The notes under the pieces: model-generated
What the model was told of the DNA's origin: nothing
Seen by the model: the letters and a program-made list of their open reading frames with translations, nothing else
Databases searched by the model: none
DNA from: Pseudarthrobacter sulfonivorans
GTDB lineage: Bacteria; Actinomycetota; Actinomycetes; Actinomycetales; Micrococcaceae
Direction of reading: 5' to 3'
DNA: 64,000 nt
Assembly (NCBI RefSeq): GCF_024391045.1
Contig: NZ_JANFCZ010000019.1
Location: forward strand, 1 to 64,000
Translations under genes and position numbers: made by a program
Part shown: in pieces, positions 1 through 7,446 of the stretch
Numbering within the stretch: the first letter of the stretch is position 1
Layout of the letters: the number at the start of each line of letters is the position of its first letter

Positions 1-1369
1 CCTGGAGTGCGGCGTCGCCGAGGGCGCGGTCGACCTGGTCGGTGCCGGCGATTTTGGCCAGCGTGACGGCTTCCGCCATTTTCACGTTCATCCGTGCGGT
101 CCCGGCCGCGGCGGCCTCGATCAGCCAGGTCCTGGCTCCTTCGCCGATGGCCAGGAACGCTGCCTCGTCCGCGCTGCGGGCCCTGACCTCGTAGTCGCCG
201 GGGACCTTTGCCCGGGTGCCGGGGAAGTGGTCATCATTGATGGCGGGGCTGCCGGGCCGTGCCCGCCCGTGGCGGGCGACTTCGACCGGCCCGGCGGTGC
301 CGTGGTGGACGATGATGACCTGCTCGTCCGGTCCGGTCCCGTGGGCGCGGACAAACACCCGGGCCCCGAGCAAGTGGGCCGGGAGCGAGTATTGGCCGTT
401 TTCGAAGGTGACCATCGGGGTGTTCTCCGGAACGGTGCGGGCCAGCCCGAACGCGACCGTGTGGGCGGTGTCCGGGATCCGGTGCAACCTGGGAGCTTCC
501 TCGGCGAGCACCGCCGCGGGTTTGCGCCGCGTCACCCGGTGCTCACGGTTATTCACCTCATCCATGAACGCCAGGCAGGCCGCCTCGAGTTCGGCGAAGG
601 TGCGGTAGTCGCCGCGGAGGTTGGTCTCTTTGGGCACGAGGTCGGCTTTGGCGAGTTTCACGGACGCTTCGACGCCGCCCTTGGTCGCCGGGTCTGCGGG
701 CTGGCAGGTCAGCACCGTGATTCCGTAGTGCCGGGCGAAGTCCAGGGTCTGCTGGTTCCGGACCGGGACGCCGGCGACATGGGTAGTTGTGACGGTTTTT
801 TCGTTGTCCGTCAGCACGTAGGTCGGTGCCCCGCCCAGGATCCGGAAGCACCGGTCCAGGGCCGCGAACACGCTCGGCACCGTCCGGTCCCGCAGCGGAA
901 TCACGATCCGGAAACGGGAGAACGCCAGCCAGGCCACGAACAGGATGGTCTTGACCCCGCCGATCCGAGGGCCGTCGCCGAAGTCGTACTGCAGCCACAT
1001 CCCCGGCTCGGTGATCCAGGGCCGGTGAACGCGGGTATGGCCCAGCCGCCACGCGGCTTTAACCTGTGCGATCGCGCGGCGGGTGGACCGTTCCGAACCC
1101 GTGTAACCCAGAGCGAGGAGCTTCTCGTGGGCCTTATCGGCCCGGATCCGGCCCTTGGATCCTGCGATCCATTCCTCAATCTTGGGCAGAAACGCGTCGG
1201 TCACCCGGCCGCGGGCCGCGGGTTCCCCGATCGGCCGGCCTGCGTCGCGGGCCTGGACGTGTTTGGCAACGGTGTGGTGCGAGCAGCCCGTGAGCTCCGC
1301 AGTGGCGCGCAACGACCCGGTCAGATCGTAGGCAGCAAGAATTTCCATGATTTCTCCGTCAGACTTCAT
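1..1369 (-). CDS. istA: IS21-family transposase IstA (3' end cut by window edge)
   Basis: DDE-type transposase that cuts and joins IS21 ends together with the ATPase helper IstB. About 456 codons are visible without a stop; family members are around 500 residues, so only the C-terminus is missing. The N-terminus has a helix-turn-helix (residues ~10-40, ATAELTGCSHHTVAKHV). The catalytic core shows a first Asp in LQYDFGDGP, a second Asp in YVLTDNEKT and a Glu in KGGVEASVKLAK, the expected D-D-E layout. The C-terminal part (NGQYSLPAHLLGARVFV) matches the Mu-transposase-like beta-barrel. ATG at 1367-1369 is used; an in-frame ATG lies 7 codons later. The gene appears intact within the window. Confidence 0.88.
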   Translation of the reverse strand, partial: MKSDGEIMEILAAYDLTGSLRATAELTGCSHHTVAKHVQARDAGRPIGEPAARGRVTDAFLPKIEEWIAGSKGRIRADKAHEKLLALGYTGSERSTRRAIAQVKAAWRLGHTRVHRPWITEPGMWLQYDFGDGPRIGGVKTILFVAWLAFSRFRIVIPLRDRTVPSVFAALDRCFRILGGAPTYVLTDNEKTVTTTHVAGVPVRNQQTLDFARHYGITVLTCQPADPATKGGVEASVKLAKADLVPKETNLRGDYRTFAELEAACLAFMDEVNNREHRVTRRKPAAVLAEEAPRLHRIPDTAHTVAFGLARTVPENTPMVTFENGQYSLPAHLLGARVFVRAHGTGPDEQVIIVHHGTAGPVEVARHGRARPGSPAINDDHFPGTRAKVPGDYEVRARSADEAAFLAIGEGARTWLIEAAAAGTARMNVKMAEAVTLAKIAGTDQVDRALGDAALQ

Positions 1370-1472
1370 ACAGGGCCTCTTCCTGGTTCGCTTTTGGTGC
1401 GCTTAGACACCGTCATCAAACCCCAGGGAGAGGCCCCCACCGCTTAAGACGCGGTCGGTTCAGTAAGGAAGT

Positions 1473-1560
1473 GGGCAGATCTCATGGCCACCGGCGGGCA
1501 GTTTTACTGGCCGTCAGTGGGCACTTTCGTGGCCGCCTATGGGCAGTTTTTCATGGCCGC
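1473..1560 (-). repeat. Four terminal transposase-binding repeats of the IS21 element
   Basis: Four related ~20-bp copies start at 1473, 1496, 1519 and 1541 (plus-strand core GGGCAGTTTTCATGGCCGCC with variations). The 22-23-bp spacing is two helical turns, fitting cooperative binding by transposase on one DNA face. They lie between the istA start and the inferred element end. Confidence 0.75.
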
Positions 1561-1607
1561 TAACACCCCCGCCGGCACACCGCCACCGCGCACCGCCCTC
1601 GAACACC

Positions 1608-1692
1608 CACAACAACCGCGAGAGCGTCCCCCCGAAACCCGCAACAACCGCGAGAGCGTCCGGCAATAACGTGCGGCAACTGAGAGAGCGTA
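1608..1692. repeat. Degenerate ~32-35 bp intergenic direct repeat outside the IS end
   Basis: The core GCAACAACCGCGAGAGCGTC occurs at 1641-1660, and its near copy (ACAACAACCGCGAGAGCGTC) at 1609-1628. A third, more diverged copy (GCAACTGAGAGAGCGTA) begins at 1676. Periods are 32 and 35 bp. The block sits between the IS21 terminus and the next gene and may contain that gene's promoter. Function is unknown. Confidence 0.6.
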
Positions 1693-1720
1693 TGGATGGG
1701 GCCGCGTAGAGTTGACGTCC

Positions 1721-2215
1721 ATGGACAACCTTTTCAGTCACCCGGATGACGTCGCGCCCGTACCTTCGGACACAGCGGAGGGCCTCGACCCGGTGGTCTG
1801 TACGGTGACGGTACCCGGCCCGGTGGCGCAGGCGTTTGCCGGATTTACGGATCACACCCACCTGTGGTGGCCGCTTGAATCCCAAGGAGTCTTCGGGGCG
1901 GGTTCGTACGTCGAGTTCGAAGAGAACTTCATCATGGAAACGGCTGACGACGGCAGGACTGCGGTCTGGGGCACTATCGATGACTGGCAGCCGCCGCTGT
2001 CCTTCCACGCCTCCTGGTATCCCGGAACCACCGCCTTGTGGTCAACCGAGCTCAGGCTGGCCTTCAGGGCGATTCCGGACGGCACTGAAGTGCGCTTGGT
2101 ACACGACGGCTGGGAGGGAGCCGAAGACCCGGCCGCCGCTCGGGCTTCCTATGTCGCCGGCTGGCCCCAGGTGTTGGACCGATTCGTCAGGTTCATGGGC
2201 GGGACCGGTAAATGA
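1721..2215 (+). CDS. SRPBCC / AHSA1-like ligand-binding domain protein
   Basis: A 164-residue single-domain protein of the START/Bet v1-like (SRPBCC) superfamily, closest in look to AHSA1 proteins (activator of Hsp90 ATPase-like). Typical features are the early strand-helix segment PVAQAFAGFTDHTHLWWP, the tryptophan-rich middle (FHASWYPGT) and the terminal long helix with GWPQVLDRFV. Such proteins bind small hydrophobic ligands in a cavity; the ligand here cannot be told. ATG 1721 is preferred, with an in-frame TTG at 1712 as alternative; neither has a strong ribosome-binding site. Its stop overlaps the next gene's start (ATGA), so the two are translationally coupled. The IS21 end lies about 155 bp upstream. 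Confidence 0.75.
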   Translation: MDNLFSHPDDVAPVPSDTAEGLDPVVCTVTVPGPVAQAFAGFTDHTHLWWPLESQGVFGAGSYVEFEENFIMETADDGRTAVWGTIDDWQPPLSFHASWYPGTTALWSTELRLAFRAIPDGTEVRLVHDGWEGAEDPAAARASYVAGWPQVLDRFVRFMGGTGK

Positions 2216-3600
2216 CCGCGGACAGCCGCGTGGGCAGCCTGGTGTCGGATCTGCGGAACGCCGTCGGCGCCGAGCAGGTCAGCACCGAACAAGCGGTTCT
2301 GGAAGCCTACGCCGTGGACCAGGCCCCCGTCCTCGACTTCCAACTCCCTGCGGCCGTGGTCTTTGCCCGGTCGGTGCCGGACGTGCAGGCAGTGATCCGG
2401 TTGTGCAGCGCGCTGGGGGTTGCCGTTGTGGCCCGCGGCGCCGGGACCGGCGTTTCCGGCGGAGCGCACGCGAGCAGGGGCTGCATTGTCCTGTCACTGG
2501 AACGGATGAACCGGATCCTGGACCTGAACGCCGACGACGAGACGGCCGTCGTCGAACCCGGCGTCATCAACGCCACCCTCAACGAAGCCGCCGCCGGTCA
2601 CGGCCTGATGTATGCGCCGGATCCGGCGAGCTTCCGCACCTCGACGATCGGTGGCAACGTCGCTACCAACGCCGGTGGCCTGCGCTGCGCCAAATATGGC
2701 GTGACCAGGGACTCTGTTCTTGCGCTGGACGTGGTGCTGGCGGACGGCTCCTTGATCCACACCGGCCACCAGACCTTCAAAGGCGTGGCCGGCTACGACC
2801 TCACGGGCCTGTTTGTTGGTTCGGAAGGGACGCTGGGGATCGTCGTCGGTGTGACGGTCCGACTCAAGTACCTGCCCCGCGACGTACACACGATCGCCGC
2901 GTTTTATCCGGACTTCAGGCAGGCCGCTTCCGGGGTGCTGGCCGTTGGCCGCGCCCGGGTGCAGCCGGCCATCATGGAACTGCTCGACGGCGGCACGCTG
3001 GCCCAGCTGGACGAACTGCACGGCTCGGACCTCAGTACCCGGGGCGGCTCGCTACTCCTGATCCAAACGGACGGATTCGGCGCCGCGGCGGAGGCCGCCG
3101 TCGTACGTTCTGTCCTGGCAGCCGGAGGAGCGCTGGTGAGTACGGAGGCCACGGCGGAAGCCGAGCGCCTTGTGGAACTCCGCCGGAACAGCAGGGGCGT
3201 GGAAGTGGACGACCAGTACCGCGTAGGGGAGGACGTCGCGGTGCCGCGTTCCCGCCTGGTGGACTACGTGGCGGCGCTCGAAGCGCTGGCGGCCAAGCAT
3301 CTGGTGAAGCTGAAGGTGGTGGCCCACGCCGGGGACGGCAACCTGCACCCCACCTTCTGGATCGACCGAGTGGATAGCGCCGTCGACGCGGACGCCATGG
3401 CCCGGCTGAACCTGGCCCTGGATGCCTCTGTGGCCGCGGCGCTGGAAATGGGCGGCACCATCACCGGGGAGCACGGCATCGGCCAGTACAAACTGCGATG
3501 GCTGGGCATGGAACAGCCGGAGCCGGTCCGCGAACTACAGCGCCGGATCAAGGGACTTTTCGATCCGGCCGGCATCCTGAACCCGGGCAAGGCCATCTAG
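2212..3600 (+). CDS. FAD-linked oxidase, GlcD / D-lactate dehydrogenase type
   Basis: A 462-residue flavoenzyme of the vanillyl-alcohol-oxidase/PCMH fold that oxidises 2-hydroxy acids such as glycolate or D-lactate. The N-terminal FAD-binding half carries RGAGTGVSGGA (residues 75-85) and GGNVATNAGGLRCAKYG. The C-terminal half carries the substrate-domain signatures VAHAGDGNLHPTFW and GTITGEHGIGQYK. Length is normal for GlcD. No glcE/glcF partners are present, so a single-subunit enzyme is likely. It is coupled to the SRPBCC gene by a 4-bp ATGA overlap. Exact substrate is not decided by sequence. Confidence 0.85.
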   Translation: MTADSRVGSLVSDLRNAVGAEQVSTEQAVLEAYAVDQAPVLDFQLPAAVVFARSVPDVQAVIRLCSALGVAVVARGAGTGVSGGAHASRGCIVLSLERMNRILDLNADDETAVVEPGVINATLNEAAAGHGLMYAPDPASFRTSTIGGNVATNAGGLRCAKYGVTRDSVLALDVVLADGSLIHTGHQTFKGVAGYDLTGLFVGSEGTLGIVVGVTVRLKYLPRDVHTIAAFYPDFRQAASGVLAVGRARVQPAIMELLDGGTLAQLDELHGSDLSTRGGSLLLIQTDGFGAAAEAAVVRSVLAAGGALVSTEATAEAERLVELRRNSRGVEVDDQYRVGEDVAVPRSRLVDYVAALEALAAKHLVKLKVVAHAGDGNLHPTFWIDRVDSAVDADAMARLNLALDASVAAALEMGGTITGEHGIGQYKLRWLGMEQPEPVRELQRRIKGLFDPAGILNPGKAI

Positions 3601-3607
3601 GGGCACC

Positions 3608-3678
3608 AAGCAACTGGGTAGCAGCAGGTGTCGTTCCGGGCGCTCATAACGTCATCTACTGCTACCCAGTTGCTTTTT
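3608..3678. terminator. Long near-perfect hairpin between convergent genes
   Basis: Perfect 17-bp arms (3608-3624 and 3659-3675). Pairing continues inward to about 27 bp with three mismatches, leaving a ~12-base loop. The right arm runs into TTTTT on the plus strand, so it can terminate the oxidase transcript. The stem is much longer than a usual terminator, and the minus-strand side lacks a T-run. Confidence 0.6.
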
Positions 3679-3714
3679 AACACAGGCGCGCTAAAGTTCC
3701 CCGCCGGGTGCGGG

Positions 3715-5133
3715 CTAGTCGTCGACGTCGGGGTACTCGTCTTCGGACTCGTCCTCCCCGTACCGGGACTCCTCATTCTCCACTTCGAGGATCTTGAGCA
3801 TTGCCGTGTCAGGGTTGAGCATGATGGCGGCCTCGTCGCGGCGGTGGCGCAGGACCGAATCAATGTAGGACTGCACAGCCTCCGCGAGCGGGATGTGGCG
3901 GGCCTGTTCCTCGGACATGTACCAGCGGTGCTCCAGGACCTCGTGGACGGCCTCAGCGGGCTCCAGCTTGCGGGACAGGTCGCGGGGGATGGAACGGACG
4001 ATCGGTTCGAACACCTGGCTGACCCACAGGTGCGCGCTGTATTCCTCATCCATCCCCGGGTTGTTGTCCGCCCGGAAGGTGTCCATATCATTGAGCAGGC
4101 GCCTGGCCTGGTTTTCCTGGGCGTCCAGGCCGGTAAGCCGCAGCAGCCGGCGCATGTGGTGTCCGGCGTCGACCACCTTGGGCTGGAGCTGGATGGTGGT
4201 CCCGTTCTGGGTGGTCTTGATGGCGTATTCCTCGACGTCGAAGCCGAGCTCGTTGAGCCGCCGGATGCGTGCTGCCACGCGCCACCGCTCGCCGAGCTCG
4301 AAGGATTCCTTCTCGGTCAGTTCGGCCCAGAGCCGGCGGTAGCTCTCCATAATGAGTTCGCTGGTGGCCACGGGGTCCACCTTCTCCTCGATCAGGCCGC
4401 CGTCCAGGAGGTCCATCAGTTCACCGGCAATGTTGACCCGGGCGATTTCGAGATCGTACTCGCGCTGGCCCGTGGACAGGTCCGGGTACAGCTCGCCCGT
4501 CTCGGCGTCCACCAGGTACGCCGCGAACGCGCCGGCGTCACGGCGGAATAGTGTGTTGGACAGCGAAACATCGCCCCAGTAGAAGCCCACGAGGTGCAGC
4601 CGCACCATCAGGAGCGCCTGGGCGTCGATGAGCCGGGTCAGCGTGTCCTTTCGCAGCATCTGGGAAAAGAGGGCGCGGTATGGCATGGAGAACTTCAGGT
4701 GGCGGGTGACCAGCACCGGGTTCAGCGGCCGGCCGTCCAAGGTGGTGCGCCCGGTGATGACGGCCACCGGGTCAACGCACGGGACATCAAGGCGGGCCAG
4801 CTTACGGAGCATGTGGTATTCGTGCCGGGCTATGTGCTCGGACGTTTCCTTGATGGCGATGACGGAGCCGCCCAGGTGTGCGAAACGCACAATGTGCCGT
4901 GAGATACCGCGGGGGAGGGCCGCGAGGTTCTCGGCGGGCCAGTCCTCCAAGGCGACGTGCCAGGGCAGATCAAGGAGTTCTGGATCCGCGGCCGCGGCCG
5001 TGATGCTCAGCGAACTTGAGACCGCGGCGAGTTTGGAGTCGTTGGCGCTTGCCGCCTCGAACCGGGGCAGTTTGCCCACCTGCGCGTAGTCGGTGGGCTC
5101 GTCGTGCCACTGGGCGCTGTTTTCATCGGTCAT
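3715..5133 (-). CDS. DUF4032 protein with protein-kinase-like fold
   Basis: A 472-residue actinobacterial DUF4032 protein, related to LPS-kinase/RIO-like small kinases. Kinase landmarks can be read: VIAIKE with Lys95, a candidate helix-C Glu105, a catalytic-loop-like WGDVSLSN (Asp188, Asn193), and VDAETGE with Asp209 in the DFG position. A DUF4032-specific C-terminal region follows from about residue 240 and ends in a very acidic tail. Substrate is unknown. The gene converges on the oxidase at 3600 and is separated from the upstream ABC ATPase by a strong hairpin, so it is probably monocistronic. The family call is strong; kinase activity is inference from motifs. Confidence 0.75.
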   Translation of the reverse strand: MTDENSAQWHDEPTDYAQVGKLPRFEAASANDSKLAAVSSSLSITAAAADPELLDLPWHVALEDWPAENLAALPRGISRHIVRFAHLGGSVIAIKETSEHIARHEYHMLRKLARLDVPCVDPVAVITGRTTLDGRPLNPVLVTRHLKFSMPYRALFSQMLRKDTLTRLIDAQALLMVRLHLVGFYWGDVSLSNTLFRRDAGAFAAYLVDAETGELYPDLSTGQREYDLEIARVNIAGELMDLLDGGLIEEKVDPVATSELIMESYRRLWAELTEKESFELGERWRVAARIRRLNELGFDVEEYAIKTTQNGTTIQLQPKVVDAGHHMRRLLRLTGLDAQENQARRLLNDMDTFRADNNPGMDEEYSAHLWVSQVFEPIVRSIPRDLSRKLEPAEAVHEVLEHRWYMSEEQARHIPLAEAVQSYIDSVLRHRRDEAAIMLNPDTAMLKILEVENEESRYGEDESEDEYPDVDD

Positions 5134-5182
5134 GAGTCAATTCTTCCGTACATCAGGGGGCCAGGGGCAAAATGCCCGCAAC

Positions 5183-5227
5183 GAACGACGGCGGCCCTCC
5201 CGTTGTGGGGGAGGGCCGCCGTCGTTC
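5183..5227 (-). terminator. Rho-independent terminator after msiK-like gene
   Basis: A 19-bp perfect stem (5183-5201 with 5209-5227) with a 7-base loop (5202-5208). It lies downstream of the ABC ATPase stop on the minus strand and just upstream of the DUF4032 start. A short T stretch follows about 13 bases later on the minus strand. Confidence 0.75.
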
Positions 5228-5291
5228 AGTGGATCTCGGGCCCCAGCCGGTGGGGAGCCGCTGTCACCGGGTGGTCAGGGCGCCGGGGTGG

Positions 5292-6374
5292 TCAGTCGCC
5301 CAGGCGCAGGCCGGTCTTGGTGTCGAACAGGTGCACGTGGCCCGACTGGGGACGGACGTAAATGGCCTCGCCCTTCATCGGAGGGCGGCGGCCGTCGACG
5401 CGTGCCACGATGTCGTGGTCCTTGCCGTCCAGCGTGGTGTGGCCGTAGACATAGGCGTCGGCGCCGAGTTCTTCAACAACGTCAACTTCGACCTTCAGGC
5501 CTTCGCCCTGCGGTGCGGCTTCAAGGTCTTCCGGACGGCTGCCCAGGGTGACGGTGCTGCCATGGGCTTCCTCGAGGACGTTGCGCGGCACGGGGTAAAC
5601 CGTTCCGCCGAACTGGACGCCGCCGTCGACCACGGGCAGTTCAAGCAGGTTCATGGCCGGTGAGCCGATGAAGCCGGCAACGAAGACGTTCTTGGGCTTG
5701 TCGTACAGGTTGCGCGGGGTGTCCACCTGCATCAGCAGGCCGTCCTTCAGCACTGCGACTCGGTCGCCCATGGTCATGGCCTCGACCTGGTCGTGCGTGA
5801 CGTAAACCGTGGTGACACCCAGTCGGCGGGTGAGGGACGCGATCTGCGTACGCGTCTGGACACGGAGCTTGGCGTCCAGGTTGGAGAGCGGTTCGTCCAT
5901 GAGGAAGACCTGCGGATTACGCACGATGGCGCGGCCCATGGCAACACGCTGGCGCTGGCCGCCGGAGAGTGCCTTCGGCTTGCGGTCCAGGTACGGCTCA
6001 AGGTCAAGAAGCTTGGCTGCTTCGCGGACGCGCTCGGCACGCTCCTCCTTGGAGACGCCGGCGATCTTCAACGCGAAGCCCATGTTGTCCGCAACAGTCA
6101 TGTGCGGGTAGAGCGCGTAGTTCTGGAAAACCATCGCGATGTCGCGGTCCTTCGGCGGAACGTCGGTGACATCGCGGTCGCCAATCAGGATCCGGCCGGC
6201 GTTGACGTCCTCGAGGCCTGCGAGCATGCGCAGGGAGGTGGACTTACCGCAACCGGAGGGTCCAACGAGGACCAGGAACTCGCCATCGGCGATTTCAATG
6301 TTGAGCTTGTCAACAGCGGGCTTCTCTGTGCCCGGGTACAGACGCGTAGCGTTATCAAAAGTAACTGTAGCCAC
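5292..6374 (-). CDS. msiK: Orphan carbohydrate ABC transporter ATPase (UgpC/MsiK-like)
   Basis: A 360-residue ATP-binding subunit of the CUT1 sugar-transporter class. It has Walker A GPSGCGKST (38-46), LSGGQRQRVAMGRAI signature, Walker B with DEPLSNLD and a C-terminal TOBE/MOI regulatory domain. No permease or binding protein is adjacent. In actinobacteria such solitary ATPases (MsiK) energise many separate sugar importers, and that is the likely role here. I chose GTG 6374 because GAAGGG lies about 10 bases upstream; an in-frame GTG 18 bases earlier would put that site inside the gene. A strong terminator follows. The symbol is by analogy, since UgpC is the other usual name. Confidence 0.82.
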   Translation of the reverse strand: MATVTFDNATRLYPGTEKPAVDKLNIEIADGEFLVLVGPSGCGKSTSLRMLAGLEDVNAGRILIGDRDVTDVPPKDRDIAMVFQNYALYPHMTVADNMGFALKIAGVSKEERAERVREAAKLLDLEPYLDRKPKALSGGQRQRVAMGRAIVRNPQVFLMDEPLSNLDAKLRVQTRTQIASLTRRLGVTTVYVTHDQVEAMTMGDRVAVLKDGLLMQVDTPRNLYDKPKNVFVAGFIGSPAMNLLELPVVDGGVQFGGTVYPVPRNVLEEAHGSTVTLGSRPEDLEAAPQGEGLKVEVDVVEELGADAYVYGHTTLDGKDHDIVARVDGRRPPMKGEAIYVRPQSGHVHLFDTKTGLRLGD

Positions 6375-6615
6375 AGTTATCAATCCCTTCACCGGCAGGT
6401 ACGTGCCGGACGATCCGTAGTGAATGGTTCATGTAATTCAGTTATTCACGGCATTGCAGCCGTGTACTCCCCGGCCGAAGCTGTGCCGACACGGGGAGTA
6501 TCGCGTGACGCCGCACGGTTCTGTGCGCCACATCACAACCAAGAGTATGTCAGACGACTTGCTTATTGTTGCAAATGTTACGGAGGTCACATGTGAGGTT
6601 GGGCATGCTGTCCTG
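6375..6615 (-). promoter_or_regulatory. Intergenic region upstream of msiK-like gene
   Basis: These 241 bases separate the otsB stop from the msiK-like start. A 9-bp inverted repeat, TACTCCCCG with CGGGGAGTA, spans about 6467-6501 and may end the ots transcript, though no T-run follows. A 6-bp inverted repeat (GTGAAT 6420-6425 with ATTCAC 6444-6449) lies about 50 bases upstream of the ATPase start and could be an operator. No small gene was found. Confidence 0.35.
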
Positions 6616-7446
6616 TCAGTCGGCGGCCGGGCCCTCCTCGGCGACCACCAGGCTCCGCTCCTGCAGCAGCGCCTCCAGGAGCTCGGCCACGTGAACCGGC
6701 GCCTCCACCCGGAACTCCGCCTGGGTGAAGTCCAGGCCGACTTTGACGCCCACGTCCCCGGGCTCAAGGCGGGCCAGGGCGTCCTCGTCCGTGACGTCAT
6801 CGCCAGCGAAAAGGACCGCGGTGGCCCCTGTGATCTGGCGCAGGAACGTCAGGCCCTCCCCCTTGGAAGCGTTCACCACGGAGGTTTCCAGGACGCGTTT
6901 GCCTTCCTTCAGGAAGACACCTTTGCGGTTCTGGAGGACCGAACGGGCTGCCGCGACCGCGTCCTCGGCAACATCGTCCTCAGCGAGCCGGGTGTGCAGG
7001 ACCACGCCGGCGGGCTTGTCTTCGAGGAGCGTGCCCGGGGCCTGCTCCACGATGTCCTCGAGGACACCGCGTACCTGGGCAAGCAACAGGCGCTGGCCCT
7101 CATCCAGTGTCAGCTCCGCGGAGCCGGGGCCCAGCCAGGCCTCGGCCCCGTGGCTGCCGATCAGCAGAGTGTTCACCGGCGGCGAAGCCACCGCGCGCAG
7201 CGAGGCGAGTGCGCGGCCGGACAGGAGTGCCGTCGTCGTGCGTGGAAGGGCCGCCAGCCCGGCAAACGCGGTGGCTGAGCGCGGAAGGGGACGGGCATCC
7301 CCGGCGCGGTCGACGATCGGTGAAATGGTGCCGTCGAAGTCCAGGGCCACCAGGAGATGTTCAGTCCGGGCGATGCGGCGCACGGCCTCCCGGAGTTCCG
7401 GGGACAGGGCGAGGGGTTCCTTGGCGGGGCGGCTGTCAGGAGTCAT
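6616..7446 (-). CDS. otsB: Trehalose-6-phosphate phosphatase
   Basis: A 276-residue HAD-superfamily phosphatase that removes phosphate from trehalose-6-phosphate, the last step of trehalose synthesis. HAD motif I is LVALDFDGTISPI with the nucleophile Asp, motif II lies in TTTALLSGRAL, and motif IV is LFAGDDVTDEDAL. The cap domain and length fit OtsB. ATG 7446 starts inside the 3' end of otsA (11-bp overlap), so the two are one operon and translationally coupled. An in-frame TTG at 7455 is a weaker alternative. Trehalose serves as compatible solute and reserve in soil actinobacteria. Confidence 0.9.
   Translation of the reverse strand: MTPDSRPAKEPLALSPELREAVRRIARTEHLLVALDFDGTISPIVDRAGDARPLPRSATAFAGLAALPRTTTALLSGRALASLRAVASPPVNTLLIGSHGAEAWLGPGSAELTLDEGQRLLLAQVRGVLEDIVEQAPGTLLEDKPAGVVLHTRLAEDDVAEDAVAAARSVLQNRKGVFLKEGKRVLETSVVNASKGEGLTFLRQITGATAVLFAGDDVTDEDALARLEPGDVGVKVGLDFTQAEFRVEAPVHVAELLEALLQERSLVVAEEGPAAD

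Larger units (their letters stand above)
1..1565 (-). mobile_element. IS21-family insertion sequence, one end (rest lies left of the window)
   Basis: The element runs off the left edge. It holds an IstA-type transposase read on the minus strand, and outside it four copies of a ~20-bp motif at 22-23-bp spacing. IS21 elements are known to carry several such transposase-binding repeats near their ends. Read on the minus strand the outermost copy begins TGTTAGCGGCCATG, giving the 5'-TG start expected of an IS21 terminus, so I place the end at base 1565. The other end, istB and any target duplication are outside the window, so intactness cannot be judged. Confidence 0.85.

Noticed and set aside
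227..1447. Long plus-strand open frame (406 codons) across the IS21 region
   Set aside because: It is antisense to istA; its protein is Gly/Arg/Pro-rich with no domain, while the minus frame has clear transposase motifs.
1836..3377. 513-codon plus frame overlapping the SRPBCC gene and FAD oxidase
   Set aside because: It is Arg/Gly/Pro-rich and overlaps two coupled genes with complete family signatures.
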